From: Gemmatimonadota bacterium
Lineage (GTDB): Bacteria; Gemmatimonadota; Gemmatimonadetes; Gemmatimonadales; Gemmatimonadaceae
DNA: 64,000 bases
Assembly (NCBI GenBank): GCA_014192065.1
Contig: BJHH01000001.1
Span: 641,320-705,319 of the forward strand
Direction: 5' to 3'
Position 1 is the stretch's first letter. Each line of letters begins with the position of its first letter. Both the position numbers and the translations under genes were made by a program. Of the stretch, positions 52,891-61,683 are shown piece by piece. Below the pieces are notes generated by a model, which was not told the origin of the DNA, made no database searches, and saw nothing but the letters and a program-made list of their open reading frames with translations.

Positions 52891-52974
52891 GGCCCAAGAT
52901 GCGTTGCAATGTATTGGGCGGCGTGTAAATGATGATGCTTCCGCCTACGGGCTACGGCCTATTCGGCGTTGGTC

Positions 52975-53568
52975 CTACGCACTATCGTCCACCACCTTCC
53001 CGGCGTACCGGTTCATCGTCGTCTTCATCCCCTCCTTCATCCAGCACTCCACCGCCTCGGTGAGTTCCGGGAGCAGTTCAAGCACGGACTCCGTGTCGCC
53101 CTTGCCCATCGTCGAGAGCACGTAGTCGCTGAGCGACACTCTGCGCTCGTAGCCTTCCGGTGGCCCCACGCCGATCCGAAGCCGCCCGTACTCCTGTGTT
53201 CCGATCTGCTGCTCGACGCTCTTGAGTCCATTGTGCCCGCCCGCCGACCCCTTCTCGCGGAATCGGTACCGGCCGACGGGCAGTGCGACTTCGTCCACGG
53301 CGACGAGTAAGTCGTTTGCCATCGCGAAGAACGGTCGGCGCGTATACGGACGCAGTACCTCGCCCGAAAGGTTCATGTAGGTCTGCGGCTTGACCAGCCG
53401 CACGCGCGTGCCGTGTACGGTGCCGCTCACGACGCGCGCTTTGCCGTCATGCTTCCAGCCGTCAAAACGCCAAACGTCGGCGAGGTGGTCAACAACCCAC
53501 CAGCCGACGTTGTGACGCGTCTTCACGTATTCTGGCCCGGGATTGCCAAGTCCGACGATGACTTTCAT
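52975..53568 (-). CDS. pth: Peptidyl-tRNA hydrolase
   Basis: Releases tRNA from peptidyl-tRNA that dropped off the ribosome. Conserved residues are visible: Asn8 in VGLGNPG, the catalytic His of TRHNVGW, the Asn of KPQTYMNLSG, the Asp of LLVAVDEVALP and the Asn of GSAGGHNGLKS. Length is 197 aa. Position behind rplY and prs is the widespread prs-rplY-pth-ychF order. Confidence 0.95.
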   Translation of the reverse strand: MKVIVGLGNPGPEYVKTRHNVGWWVVDHLADVWRFDGWKHDGKARVVSGTVHGTRVRLVKPQTYMNLSGEVLRPYTRRPFFAMANDLLVAVDEVALPVGRYRFREKGSAGGHNGLKSVEQQIGTQEYGRLRIGVGPPEGYERRVSLSDYVLSTMGKGDTESVLELLPELTEAVECWMKEGMKTTMNRYAGKVVDDSA

Positions 53569-53663
53569 GCGGGGCGTCCGAGGGTGTGTTGCGCGTTAGG
53601 CCGCGGCGACGGCAGGGAAGCGGGCGATCTGCGTCGCCTCCCTGCCATGCCACGGTGTCACGA

Positions 53664-54344
53664 TCACTTCTTTTTCGGCGCTGCGTCCTCTCCGCCTTCC
53701 TCGTCCTCGGCCTTCGCCTTGCGGATGAGTTCTGGCTCGGCGGGCGTCGGAGCGGTGGTTCCATCGACGGCCACGGGCGCGGCGACTTCCTTCGGGATCA
53801 CGCACACGCAAATCGTGCCGCCCAGATCGTCGAGCACCGTCACGCCAGCCGGAATCACGATGTCGCGGATGTGGAGCGACTTGCCGACCTGCAGCGTCGT
53901 CACATCTACGTCGATGTGGTTCGGGATGTCGGCCGGATCCACGCTGATGTGCAACTCGCGGATCGTTTCGTCAAGAATGCCGCCGCCCAGGCGGACGCCA
54001 TCGGGCGTTCCGACGAACCTGATCGGCACGCGCACGGTGACCTTTTCGCCAGCGACGAGTTCCTGGAAATCGACGTGGAGGATGTTGCGCTTGACCGGGT
54101 GACGCTGGAGTTCGCGAATCAGCGTGCGGGCCATCGAGCCGTTCACGTCGAGTTCGATGACGGTCGTCGTGTAGCTGATCTTCTCGAGCAGACGCCCAAG
54201 GATATGGGCGTTGAGCGAGAGCGATTGCGGCTCGCGGCCATGCCCGTAGATGATCGCGGGGATTTCGCCGGCGGCGCGGAGCTTGCGGGCCGTGCCCTTG
54301 CCGGCCACCGTGCGGACGGTCGCGGACAGTTGTACTGATGCCAT
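53664..54344 (-). CDS. rplY: 50S ribosomal protein L25/general stress protein Ctc
   Basis: 5S-rRNA-binding protein of the long Ctc type, 226 aa. The N-terminal L25 domain runs LSATVRTVAGKGTARKLRAAGEIPAIIYGHGRE. The TL5-like C-terminal domain has HPVKRNILHVDFQELVAGEKVTVRVPIRFVGTPDGVRLGG and DVTTLQVGKSLHIRDI. The tail is acidic and then Lys-rich. It lies between prs and pth. Confidence 0.95.
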   Translation of the reverse strand: MASVQLSATVRTVAGKGTARKLRAAGEIPAIIYGHGREPQSLSLNAHILGRLLEKISYTTTVIELDVNGSMARTLIRELQRHPVKRNILHVDFQELVAGEKVTVRVPIRFVGTPDGVRLGGGILDETIRELHISVDPADIPNHIDVDVTTLQVGKSLHIRDIVIPAGVTVLDDLGGTICVCVIPKEVAAPVAVDGTTAPTPAEPELIRKAKAEDEEGGEDAAPKKK

Positions 54345-54485
54345 GGGATTGCTGCCTCAGATATCCAGTGCGCTACGCGGGTTCCCGGTCATTCGCCGGC
54401 CCGGCGGCGCGTCTCTTAAAAAACCCTACGACTGCGACTTCAAGTACACGGCCTGCGGTTGACGGCCGATGGTGAAACGGTGGGC

Positions 54486-55439
54486 TTAGTCGAACAGGCT
54501 GCTGACGCTCTGGTCGGCGTGGGTGAAGCGGATCGCTTTCGCAAACAGCTCGCCCACCGACAAGATCGTCAGCGAGGGAAACCGCCGCGACTCTGGAATG
54601 GCGATCGAGTTGGTCACCGCGACCTCCTTGATCGGCGCATTCGAGAGCCGCTCCACCGCGGGGCCGGACAACAGCGCATGCGTCGCGCACACGTAGATGT
54701 CTCGCGCACCGAGGTCCTTCAGCGCGCGCGCGGCTTCGCTCACCGTGCCCGCCGTATCGATCATGTCGTCGGGGATCAGGCAGTCCTTGCCCTCCACCTC
54801 GCCAACCACGTTCACCACTTCCGCCACGTTCGCCGCCGGGCGTCGCTTGTCGATGATTGCGAGCGAGCCATTTAACCGCTTCGCAAATCCGCGGGCCATC
54901 TTCGCGCTGCCCACGTCCGGTGCGACGACCACGAGGTCGGTCAACCCTTTTTTCCTGTAATGCGCCGTGAACACGGGCGCGCCGTACAGGTGATCCACTG
55001 GAAGGTCGAACATGCCCTGCAACTGGTGGGCGTGGAAGTCGAGTCCGAGGAGCCGGTTCGCTCCTGCGGCCTCGATCATGTTCGCCATCACTTTCGCGCC
55101 GATCGCCACACGGGGCTGATCCTTGCGGTCCTGGCGAGCATACCCGAAGTACGAGCTCACCACCGTGACGCGCGCTGCCGATGCGCGCCTGGCGGCGTCG
55201 ATCAACAGCAACAGCTCCAAGACATTCTCCGCGGGCGGGTTCGTGGGTTGCACGATGTAGACGTCCGCGCCCCGGATATTCTCGTCGATACGCACGAACA
55301 CTTCGCCGTCGGCGAACCGGCTCGTCGTGCACTTGCACAGTTCCACACCGAGGTTCTCGGCAATCTCTTGCGCGAGGCCTCGGTTGCCCGTTCCGGCGAG
55401 TACGCGGAACGTGTGAACCGGCACGGATAATCCTTCCAT
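54486..55439 (-). CDS. prs: Ribose-phosphate pyrophosphokinase
   Basis: Makes PRPP from ribose 5-phosphate and ATP. Motifs: FADGEVFVRIDENIRGADVYIVQPT, SSYFGYARQDRKDQPR (ATP-binding flexible region), the metal-binding LGLDFHAHQLQGMFDLPVDHL, and the PRPP loop DDMIDTAGTVSEAA. Length is 317 aa, full length. It lies 66 nt downstream of a tRNA-Gln gene on the same strand. Confidence 0.96.
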   Translation of the reverse strand: MEGLSVPVHTFRVLAGTGNRGLAQEIAENLGVELCKCTTSRFADGEVFVRIDENIRGADVYIVQPTNPPAENVLELLLLIDAARRASAARVTVVSSYFGYARQDRKDQPRVAIGAKVMANMIEAAGANRLLGLDFHAHQLQGMFDLPVDHLYGAPVFTAHYRKKGLTDLVVVAPDVGSAKMARGFAKRLNGSLAIIDKRRPAANVAEVVNVVGEVEGKDCLIPDDMIDTAGTVSEAARALKDLGARDIYVCATHALLSGPAVERLSNAPIKEVAVTNSIAIPESRRFPSLTILSVGELFAKAIRFTHADQSVSSLFD

Positions 55440-55504
55440 GGATAGCCTTCTAACCTACGCTACCGCAGCGGGTTAATCAACGAGCTGGGTGGGTCAAGTT
55501 CGAG

Positions 55505-55575
55505 TTGCCCCCGGTGGATTCGAACCACCATTCTGTGCTCCAAAGGCACATGTCCTGCCGTTGGACGAGGGGGCA
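55505..55575 (-). tRNA. tRNA-Gln (anticodon TTG)
   Basis: The minus strand folds as a tRNA. The acceptor arms TGCCCCC and GGGGGCA pair fully. The D-arm is GTCC...GGAC. The anticodon stem TGTGC/GCACA holds the loop CTTTGGA with anticodon TTG, and the T-arm is GGTGG-TTCGAAT-CCACC. The discriminator base is A and no CCA is encoded. Length is 71 nt. Confidence 0.95.
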
Positions 55576-55637
55576 GCGTGCGAAAGGTAACCGGGCACGA
55601 GGCGGGCACCAAATCAGGCCATGCGCACCACGAGCGC

Positions 55638-56561
55638 TCAGCTGACTGCGATGTCCGCCACCTTCGTCAGTGTCTGCGCATGCAAGGCGGTGAACCCCTC
55701 CGGTATCGCGATCACGCCGCCGGTCGGTCGATTCGGGAATACGCCAAAAATCGTCGAGCCCGAGCCCGTCATCTGCACAAACGGCGAGCCGGCGGCGCGG
55801 AGCACGGCGATCGCGCGGGCGATTTCGGGGTGCCGTTCCACGGCCACGTCCTGCAGATCATTGCCGGCGAGCGCGGCGATCTCTCGCCACGAATAGGGCT
55901 GTTCGGCGATCGCCGTCCGTCCCGCGTAGATCCTCGCCGGCGCGATGCCGCTCCTTAGCGAGGTCATGCGGCTCTGCTTGCGCGGCGCATCGGCGTGCGC
56001 GGCAGCGTACCAGCCGAAGGCATCCGCACTCGAGATTGCGAACGGCGGGACCAGCAGGATCAGATCGCGAATGGGGGGTGGCGGGCAGGCGACGATGACG
56101 TCACCGCGGACGATCCCGAGCGCCGTCGGCGCGGTGCTCGCAAGAAACGGCACGTCGGCGCCAAGTGTGCGCGCGACGCCGAACAGGTGCTCGTCCGACA
56201 GCTTGCTTGGTGCAAGCGCGTTGAATGCGCGCAGTACGGCACCCGCGTCGGCGCTGCCGCCGCCAAGCCCGCCGCCGACGGGGATGTTCTTCGTGACCTC
56301 GATCGCAAAGCTGTTCGGCCACCCAGCGGCTGCGCGAAACGCCAGCGCGGCGCGCCAGGCGAGGTTCTGTTCAACGGGGCCGACGTCGGCGCCACTGCAC
56401 TCCAGCGACTGGCCGGCCACGTCGGTGCGCACCACGATCTGGTCGGCGAGTGAAATCCGCTGGAACAGCGTCTCCAGTTGGTGATAACCGCTCGCCTCGC
56501 GCCCCAGAATTCGGAGAAACAGGTTCACCTTCGCCTGGGCTTCGATCTGCGCCGTGGGCAC
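55638..56561 (-). CDS. ispE: 4-diphosphocytidyl-2-C-methyl-D-erythritol kinase
   Basis: GHMP kinase of the MEP isoprenoid pathway. The start AQAKVNLFLRILGREASGYHQLETLFQRI has the conserved Lys, and the ATP loop is VTKNIPVGGGLGGGSADAGAVLR. GADVPFLAS with its Asp and the C-terminal MTGSGSTIFGVF complete the family pattern. Length is 307 aa. It begins right behind the stop of the membrane-protein gene upstream. Confidence 0.95.
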   Translation of the reverse strand: MPTAQIEAQAKVNLFLRILGREASGYHQLETLFQRISLADQIVVRTDVAGQSLECSGADVGPVEQNLAWRAALAFRAAAGWPNSFAIEVTKNIPVGGGLGGGSADAGAVLRAFNALAPSKLSDEHLFGVARTLGADVPFLASTAPTALGIVRGDVIVACPPPPIRDLILLVPPFAISSADAFGWYAAAHADAPRKQSRMTSLRSGIAPARIYAGRTAIAEQPYSWREIAALAGNDLQDVAVERHPEIARAIAVLRAAGSPFVQMTGSGSTIFGVFPNRPTGGVIAIPEGFTALHAQTLTKVADIAVS

Positions 56562-56563
56562 GG

Positions 56564-57598
56564 TCAGGTTCCACCAGCAGGCCGTGTGGGCGATGCCGCG
56601 CCATCGCCGCGAAAATCGGCAAAGCGCAGCTTCATCTGCGTCAAGTACCAGCTACCGATGACCGTGATCGGGATGTACGACAGGATATGGAATCCAAGCA
56701 CCCAGGCGACGGCCTTGTCCGACGGCGCGCCGTACATCACGAGCCCGACCTTGCCGGCGAACTCGAATGCGCCGAAGAATCCGGGTGCGTTCGGGACGGC
56801 GACGCCGATGGCAATCAGCCCCTGGACCATCAATGCGGCGCTGAATGGTGCGTCGATCCCGAGTGCCATGAAGCCAAGCCAGAAGGCGAACGCGTTGCAG
56901 AGCCAGTGGAGCACAGTCCAGAGCAGGACTTCGGCCATCAGCGCGGGATTGCGTAGCACGCGCAGGCCATCCACGAAGCCGGCGACAAGTCCGTGCACCT
57001 TCGGCGCGAGGCGCGGCGTAAACGTTCCGACCGCCGCGTCGATCACGCGCGCAGTGAATTGCGGCACGAAGAGCAGCATCAGCGCGCCGGCAAGGACGAC
57101 CGAGAGAAATAGGGCGACAGGCCGCAGGTAGGATTCGAGTGGTGTGCCGCCGATCAGCTGGCCGGAGGGAAACAGGGGGTCCAGTGTGGCCGCGAGCATC
57201 AGCAGGAGCACGATCGTCCCGTCGAACAGGCGGTCGACAGCGAGCGACGCAAACGCTGCCGTGAACTTCACCTGCGGCAGGGCGCGCGTCACCGCGAACG
57301 CACGGGCGAACTCGCCGGCGCGGAGCGGCGCGACATTGTTCACCATCATGCCGACTGCCGTCGACCGCCAGAGCGCGCCGAGTGGCAGCCGGCCGTACGT
57401 CGGCGCGAGCAGCGCCTGCCAGCGGCGCGCGCGGAGTGGAAAGATCAGTGTCGCGAAGCCGGTGCAGGCGGCCCAGAGAAACAGGTTGGAGCCGGCCAGC
57501 GCCGCGCCGACGCGCACGAGATCCTGGTCCTTCACCACCCACCAGAGGAGCCCGGCGCTGAGGGCGATGCCGAGCGCGGCCCGCCAGCCGAAGCGCAC
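56564..57598 (-). CDS. UPF0104/LPG-synthase-TM-type flippase-like membrane protein
   Basis: Integral membrane protein of 344 aa. It resembles the lysylphosphatidylglycerol synthetase transmembrane (AglD/YbhN) family, members of which may move lipids across membranes. About eight hydrophobic segments; RRWQALLAPTYGRLPLGALWRSTAVGMMVNNVAPLRAGEFARAFAV contains the family's PxRxGE-like motif (PLRAGE). GTG start; an in-frame TAG two codons upstream fixes it. Translationally close to ispE. Confidence 0.85.
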   Translation of the reverse strand: MRFGWRAALGIALSAGLLWWVVKDQDLVRVGAALAGSNLFLWAACTGFATLIFPLRARRWQALLAPTYGRLPLGALWRSTAVGMMVNNVAPLRAGEFARAFAVTRALPQVKFTAAFASLAVDRLFDGTIVLLLMLAATLDPLFPSGQLIGGTPLESYLRPVALFLSVVLAGALMLLFVPQFTARVIDAAVGTFTPRLAPKVHGLVAGFVDGLRVLRNPALMAEVLLWTVLHWLCNAFAFWLGFMALGIDAPFSAALMVQGLIAIGVAVPNAPGFFGAFEFAGKVGLVMYGAPSDKAVAWVLGFHILSYIPITVIGSWYLTQMKLRFADFRGDGAASPTRPAGGT

Positions 57599-57601
57599 CG
57601 T

Positions 57602-57688
57602 CTACTCCGATGTCGCGAGCGTGTTTTCGAGCGGCGCGGTGTACGCACCGGCTTCGAGAACGAACGCGTCGAGTACGTCTTGGCTCAT
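57602..57688 (-). CDS. Possible 28-residue small protein
   Basis: A short ATG-to-TAG frame lies between pdxJ and the flippase-like gene, in the same frame as and 3 nt before the latter. The peptide is acidic (starts MSQDVLDAF, ends ENTLATSE). No ribosome-binding site is evident and I know no homologue. It could be a leader peptide or simply noncoding spacer. Confidence 0.25.
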   Translation of the reverse strand: MSQDVLDAFVLEAGAYTAPLENTLATSE

Positions 57689-57714
57689 CGGCGAAAAGTT
57701 AGCGGCCGCCAACG

Positions 57715-58434
57715 TCATCCGCGGGGCAGGTCCATGGCCGCCCGCATCGCACGGACAGCGGCTGGGAGTCCCGTGTACACCGCATGACTGACGATCGAGT
57801 GGCCGATGTTGAGCTCCTCGATCTGAGGAATCGCCGCGACCGCGCCAACGTTCGCGATGGTGAGCCCATGGCCCGCGTGGACGGCGAGTCCGAGTGATGC
57901 CGCCTGTTGGGCCGCGTCCTGCAGCGCCTCCAATGCCCGCTCGTCGTGTGGATGACGGCAATACCGGCCGGTGTGCAGTTCAATCGCATGCGCGCCGAGC
58001 CAGTGCGACCGCTCGACCATAACAGGGACCGGGTCAATAAAGAGCGCGGTGCGGATTCCTGCCGCGTGCATCCGCTTGATGGCGGCTTCGAGCCGCTCCG
58101 GGTCTCGTGTAACGTCCAGCCCGCCCTCGGTAGTGATTTCCTCGCGCTTTTCTGGTACGAGGGTCACTTGGTGCGGTGCGAGCCGCTCCGCGATGGCCAG
58201 CATCTCGTCGGTGCAGGCGATCTCAAGGTTGAACGGAGTCCGGACCGTGGCTTTGAGGCGGGTTACATCGTCATCCTGTATGTGACGACGATCCTCGCGC
58301 AGGTGCGCGGTGATTCCATCGGCGCCCGCGTCCTCACAGAGGCGCGCGGCGTGCACCGGATCGGGTTCGGCAGCGCGACGTGCCTGACGAATGGTTGCCA
58401 CGTGATCGACGTTGATGCAGAGCCGCAAGTGCAT
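57715..58434 (-). CDS. pdxJ: Pyridoxine 5'-phosphate synthase
   Basis: Closes the ring of vitamin B6 in the DXP-dependent pathway. The 239 residues start with LRLCINVDHVATIRQARR and show DPVHAARLCEDAGADGITAHLREDRRHI, LVPEKREEITTEGGLDV, the catalytic Glu and His region and GHGLTIANVGAVAAIPQIEELNIGHSIV. Full length. Divergent from the lipoprotein gene, and probably first in the long minus-strand block. Confidence 0.95.
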   Translation of the reverse strand: MHLRLCINVDHVATIRQARRAAEPDPVHAARLCEDAGADGITAHLREDRRHIQDDDVTRLKATVRTPFNLEIACTDEMLAIAERLAPHQVTLVPEKREEITTEGGLDVTRDPERLEAAIKRMHAAGIRTALFIDPVPVMVERSHWLGAHAIELHTGRYCRHPHDERALEALQDAAQQAASLGLAVHAGHGLTIANVGAVAAIPQIEELNIGHSIVSHAVYTGLPAAVRAMRAAMDLPRG

Positions 58435-58487
58435 AGTGGATAATCTACAATCTGATTGCGCGTCCGCGCGCAGCGAGGGTGGTCAGG

Positions 58488-58958
58488 ATGAACGAATCCC
58501 AGTCGATGGTCCGGGCCCTCGTGGCTGGTGTCCTGTTGGTCGGACTTGGTTCCGGATGCCGCACGGTTCAGGTCAGCAACGCACAGGCCGTCGGCGCCGG
58601 CACACCCACGGACGCCGTCGAGATGATGCTGGCCGCCGCACAACGGCAGGACCTGCAGGCGATGTCGGCGGTCTGGGGCGATGAACAGGGGATGACTCGC
58701 GACCGGATCGACCGCGCCGAACTCGAATCACGCACACTGATCATGGCGTGCCTGCTCCGCCACGATTCACAACAGGTCGGAGAACCAAAGCTGGCCACGG
58801 GCGGCCGCTACCTGATCACCGTGGATCTCCTGCAGAAAGCCAATAGCGCGACCTCGACGTTTACGGTGGCCAAGTCGGCTGCTGGACGCTGGCTAGTGAC
58901 GGCCGTCGACCTCGCCGCGCTCCAGAACAAGGGTTTCTGCCAGCGGAGCGGCCACTAG
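58488..58958 (+). CDS. Hypothetical small lipoprotein
   Basis: A 156-residue protein with a lipoprotein signal (VRALVAGVLLVGLGSGC, Cys24). The rest has an NTF2/SnoaL-like feel: a helix TPTDAVEMMLAAAQRQDLQAMSAVWGDEQG, another helix, then three strands ending RWLVTAVDL. I do not recognise a named family. It stands alone between pdxJ and mce. Confidence 0.78.
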   Translation: MNESQSMVRALVAGVLLVGLGSGCRTVQVSNAQAVGAGTPTDAVEMMLAAAQRQDLQAMSAVWGDEQGMTRDRIDRAELESRTLIMACLLRHDSQQVGEPKLATGGRYLITVDLLQKANSATSTFTVAKSAAGRWLVTAVDLAALQNKGFCQRSGH

Positions 58959-59073
58959 CCGCTGCCGCCGCTTCCGTTTCGGCCGGGAGAACGGCTCGCT
59001 CCGCACTGCGCGTCGTACCGATGACCCCGCCGCCGGCGGCCTCGCGTGCCGGCCGGCCTACTTGCCCCGTTGG

Positions 59074-59493
59074 TTAGTATTCAGACAACTCGATCAGGAT
59101 TCCACCGGTCGTTTTGGGATGCAGGAAGGCGACGCGTTTGCCTTCGGCTCCCCGGCGGGGTTCCTGATCGATCGGAGTGATGCCTGCGGCGCGGCAGCGC
59201 GCTAGCACGTTGTCGAGATCATCGACGGCGAGGCACAGGTGATGGATGCCTGGGCCGCGCTTCTCGATGAACTTCGCGATCGGGGTGCCGTCCACCGCGG
59301 GCTCGAGGAGTTCCACCAACGCGTCGCCGGCGGCGTATCCGGCGATGCGGGCACCGTCTGAGTCCGTGAGCGGAACGTCGCCGAGTCCGAGGATGTCGCG
59401 AAGTAGGGGGCGCAGGGCGGCGTTGTCGCGAACGGCGAGTCCGATGTGCGCGATCGTGGTACCGCGGTTCCCGGGACGGGGCTGGTTGGGCAT
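59074..59493 (-). CDS. mce: Methylmalonyl-CoA epimerase
   Basis: VOC-fold enzyme that interconverts the methylmalonyl-CoA epimers in propionate metabolism. Two beta-alpha-beta-beta-beta modules: IAHIGLAVRDNAALRPLLRDILGL with a metal His, and GPGIHHLCLAVDDLDNVLARCRAAG with a second His. The C-terminal GILIELSEY supplies the metal Glu. Length is 139 aa. The B12-dependent mutase it serves is not in the window, but the B12 riboswitch and receptor fit such a need. Confidence 0.9.
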   Translation of the reverse strand: MPNQPRPGNRGTTIAHIGLAVRDNAALRPLLRDILGLGDVPLTDSDGARIAGYAAGDALVELLEPAVDGTPIAKFIEKRGPGIHHLCLAVDDLDNVLARCRAAGITPIDQEPRRGAEGKRVAFLHPKTTGGILIELSEY

Positions 59494-59652
59494 GCTGGGC
59501 GTTGGTGGATCAAACGTTGGGGAGACGGAAGCAGCGGCGCGCTGGGCGCCGCCGCACGAACACTACGATAGTGCAGTCCCGGAACGCGCGGCAGGCGTCT
59601 CAACCCGCCGTCCCTTCCTGGTACCGGCGCTGATGAAGGAGATGCACAGACG

Positions 59653-59979
59653 ATGTCGAACGCAGTCGCGGTAACCGATGCGGATTTCGAGGCCCAGGTC
59701 GAGCAGCATCCCGGCCTCACGGTCGTGGACTTCTGGGCCGCCTGGTGCGGCCCGTGCCGCATGATCGCCCCGATCCTGGACCAGCTGGCGACCGAGTTTG
59801 CCGGCCAGGTGCGCGTCGCGAAGCTCGATGTGGATTCAAACCAGAAAACCACGACGCGCTTCAACGTGCGGTCGATTCCGGCCATGCTGTTCTTCAAGGA
59901 TGGCAAGCTCGTGGATCAGGTGATTGGCGCCGTGCCGAAGACGGCGCTCGCGGCCAAGTTCGCACAACACGTCGGCTGA
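59653..59979 (+). CDS. trxA: Thioredoxin
   Basis: Disulfide reductase of 108 aa. VVDFWAAWCGPCRMIAPIL carries the active CGPC (32-35), VAKLDVDSNQKTTTRFNVRSIPAMLFFKDGK contains the cis-Pro loop, and the C-terminal helix follows. Cytosolic, without a signal peptide. Divergent from mce; GAAGGAGATG lies upstream of its ATG. Confidence 0.96.
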   Translation: MSNAVAVTDADFEAQVEQHPGLTVVDFWAAWCGPCRMIAPILDQLATEFAGQVRVAKLDVDSNQKTTTRFNVRSIPAMLFFKDGKLVDQVIGAVPKTALAAKFAQHVG

Positions 59980-60150
59980 TCGCGGAGTCTGCGGGCCGGC
60001 GCAGGCGTTGACCGAAACGGCGCCGGTCGGCAATTCGCACGATATGAGTCGTCTCGCTGGATCGTTGCGATGCTCGCCTATCCGAGTGCGGCTCCCGCGC
60101 ACTCGGCACCTCCTGTTGTGGAAACGCGTCGTGTGACGGAGGCGAACGGC

Positions 60151-60972
60151 ATGGTGCGTGGATCGCTTTACCTGGTCAGCACGCCGATCGGCAACCTGGC
60201 AGACCTGAGCGAGCGCGCGCGCGCCGTCCTCGCGGGCGCATCGCTGATCTTGGCCGAAGACACGCGACATTCCCGGACGTTGCTGTTGCATTTCGGCATC
60301 ACGGGGCGCGTCGACGCGTACCACGAACACAACGAAGCCAAGGCGACACCGAAGATCATCGCTCGGCTCGAAGCGGGTGGTTCGGTCGCGCTCATCTCAG
60401 ATGCAGGGACGCCGCTACTGTCGGATCCCGGTGCGCGCTTGGTGACTGCCGCGATTGCGGCGGGCATTACCGTCGTGCCCGTCCCGGGGGCATCGGCGCT
60501 GCTCGCGGCACTGGTGGGGAGTGGGCTGTCGGCCGACCGATTCACCTTCTACGGCTTTCTGGATCGGCGTGGTAAGGGTCGCGCGGAGGCCATCGCAGAA
60601 GTCGTAGGCTCGACCCACACGTCCGTGATCTACGAGGCGCCAAACCGGGTCGCTGACCTGCTGGCCGAATTGCTCAAGGCCGGGGCTGGCGACCGGCAAG
60701 CCGTCGTTGCCCGCGAACTCACCAAGCAGTTCGAGGAGTATGCGCGCGGGACGGTGGCCGAACTTACCGCGCGGTTTGGCGACACCGACCCGCGCGGCGA
60801 AGTGGTCGTGCTCCTGGCCGGAGCAGCCGCACGCGTTGTGGATGAAGCCGAGGTCAGGGATCGGGCCAAGGCGTTGCGGGCGGAGGGGTTGAGCGCACGG
60901 GAGGTGGTGCGCGTACTTTCCATAGAGTGTGGTGCCTCGCGCAACCTGGCATACCGGATCGCCCACGAATGA
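60151..60972 (+). CDS. rsmI: 16S rRNA 2'-O-ribose C1402 methyltransferase
   Basis: Methylates the ribose of C1402 in 16S rRNA. The 273 residues show the tetrapyrrole-methylase fold: GSLYLVSTPIGNLADLSERA, LILAEDTRHSRTLLLHFGI, ALISDAGTPLLSDPGARLV, VVPVPGASALLAALVGSGL and FTFYGFLDRRGKGR. I chose the ATG after GGAGG; the upstream open frame adds no family sequence. It overlaps the DUF4159 gene by 4 nt. Confidence 0.95.
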   Translation: MVRGSLYLVSTPIGNLADLSERARAVLAGASLILAEDTRHSRTLLLHFGITGRVDAYHEHNEAKATPKIIARLEAGGSVALISDAGTPLLSDPGARLVTAAIAAGITVVPVPGASALLAALVGSGLSADRFTFYGFLDRRGKGRAEAIAEVVGSTHTSVIYEAPNRVADLLAELLKAGAGDRQAVVARELTKQFEEYARGTVAELTARFGDTDPRGEVVVLLAGAAARVVDEAEVRDRAKALRAEGLSAREVVRVLSIECGASRNLAYRIAHE

Positions 60973-61676
60973 TACGTCGGACCCTGAAGACCCTGATCGT
61001 CGTGCTGTCGCTCGCCCCCCTTGCCGGATGGATGGTGGCGTCCGGCTCCGGGGAGAATGCGCGCGCACCGCGCCTCGCGATTGCGCGCCTGCAATACGAT
61101 GGCGGAGGCGACTGGTACGCGAATCCATCGGCGATCCCGAATCTGCTCAAGGCGATTCGCGCCCGCACGTCGTTCCCGGTCGAGACGGCCGAGGCGCGGG
61201 TCACGCTGATGGACGACCGCCTCTGGGACTATCCGTTCCTGCACCTGACTGGCCACGGCAACGTCGCGTTCACAGACAACGAAGCGCTACGGCTCCGTGA
61301 GTATCTGTCGCGCGGCGGCTTCCTGCACATCGACGACAACTATGGTCTCGATGAGCACATTCGCCGGGAGATGAAGAAGGTCTTTGCGGACCGGGAGTTC
61401 GTGGACGTCCCGCTGACGCATCCGGTCTACCGCGTGGTATACGACTTCCCGAATGGATTGCCGAAAATTCACGAACACGACGGAAAACCGGCTCGGGGGT
61501 TCGGCATCTTCCTCGGTAACCGTCTGGCGGTGTACTACAGCTATTCCAGCGACCTTGGCAACGGATGGGAGGATGTCGGCACGTACACGACCGACCCGAC
61601 CGCATTGCACGAGCAGGCGCTGAAGATGGGGATCAACCTGTTCACGTATGCCGTAACGAGCCGACCTGCTTCGTGA
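60969..61676 (+). CDS. DUF4159 envelope protein
   Basis: Exported or membrane-anchored protein of 235 aa with a DUF4159 domain: ARLQYDGGGDWYANPSAIPNLLKAIRARTSF, FPFLHLTGHGNVAFTDNEALRLREYLSRGGFLHIDDNYG-type core and DVPLTHPVYRVVYDF. The N-terminal hydrophobic stretch (LKTLIVVLSLAPLAGWMVAS) is a signal or anchor. In many genomes DUF4159 lies near MoxR, DUF58 and BatA-like genes; the DUF4175 gene follows at once here, so such a cluster may continue to the right. Confidence 0.88.
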   Translation: MIRRTLKTLIVVLSLAPLAGWMVASGSGENARAPRLAIARLQYDGGGDWYANPSAIPNLLKAIRARTSFPVETAEARVTLMDDRLWDYPFLHLTGHGNVAFTDNEALRLREYLSRGGFLHIDDNYGLDEHIRREMKKVFADREFVDVPLTHPVYRVVYDFPNGLPKIHEHDGKPARGFGIFLGNRLAVYYSYSSDLGNGWEDVGTYTTDPTALHEQALKMGINLFTYAVTSRPAS

Positions 61677-61683
61677 GAATCGC

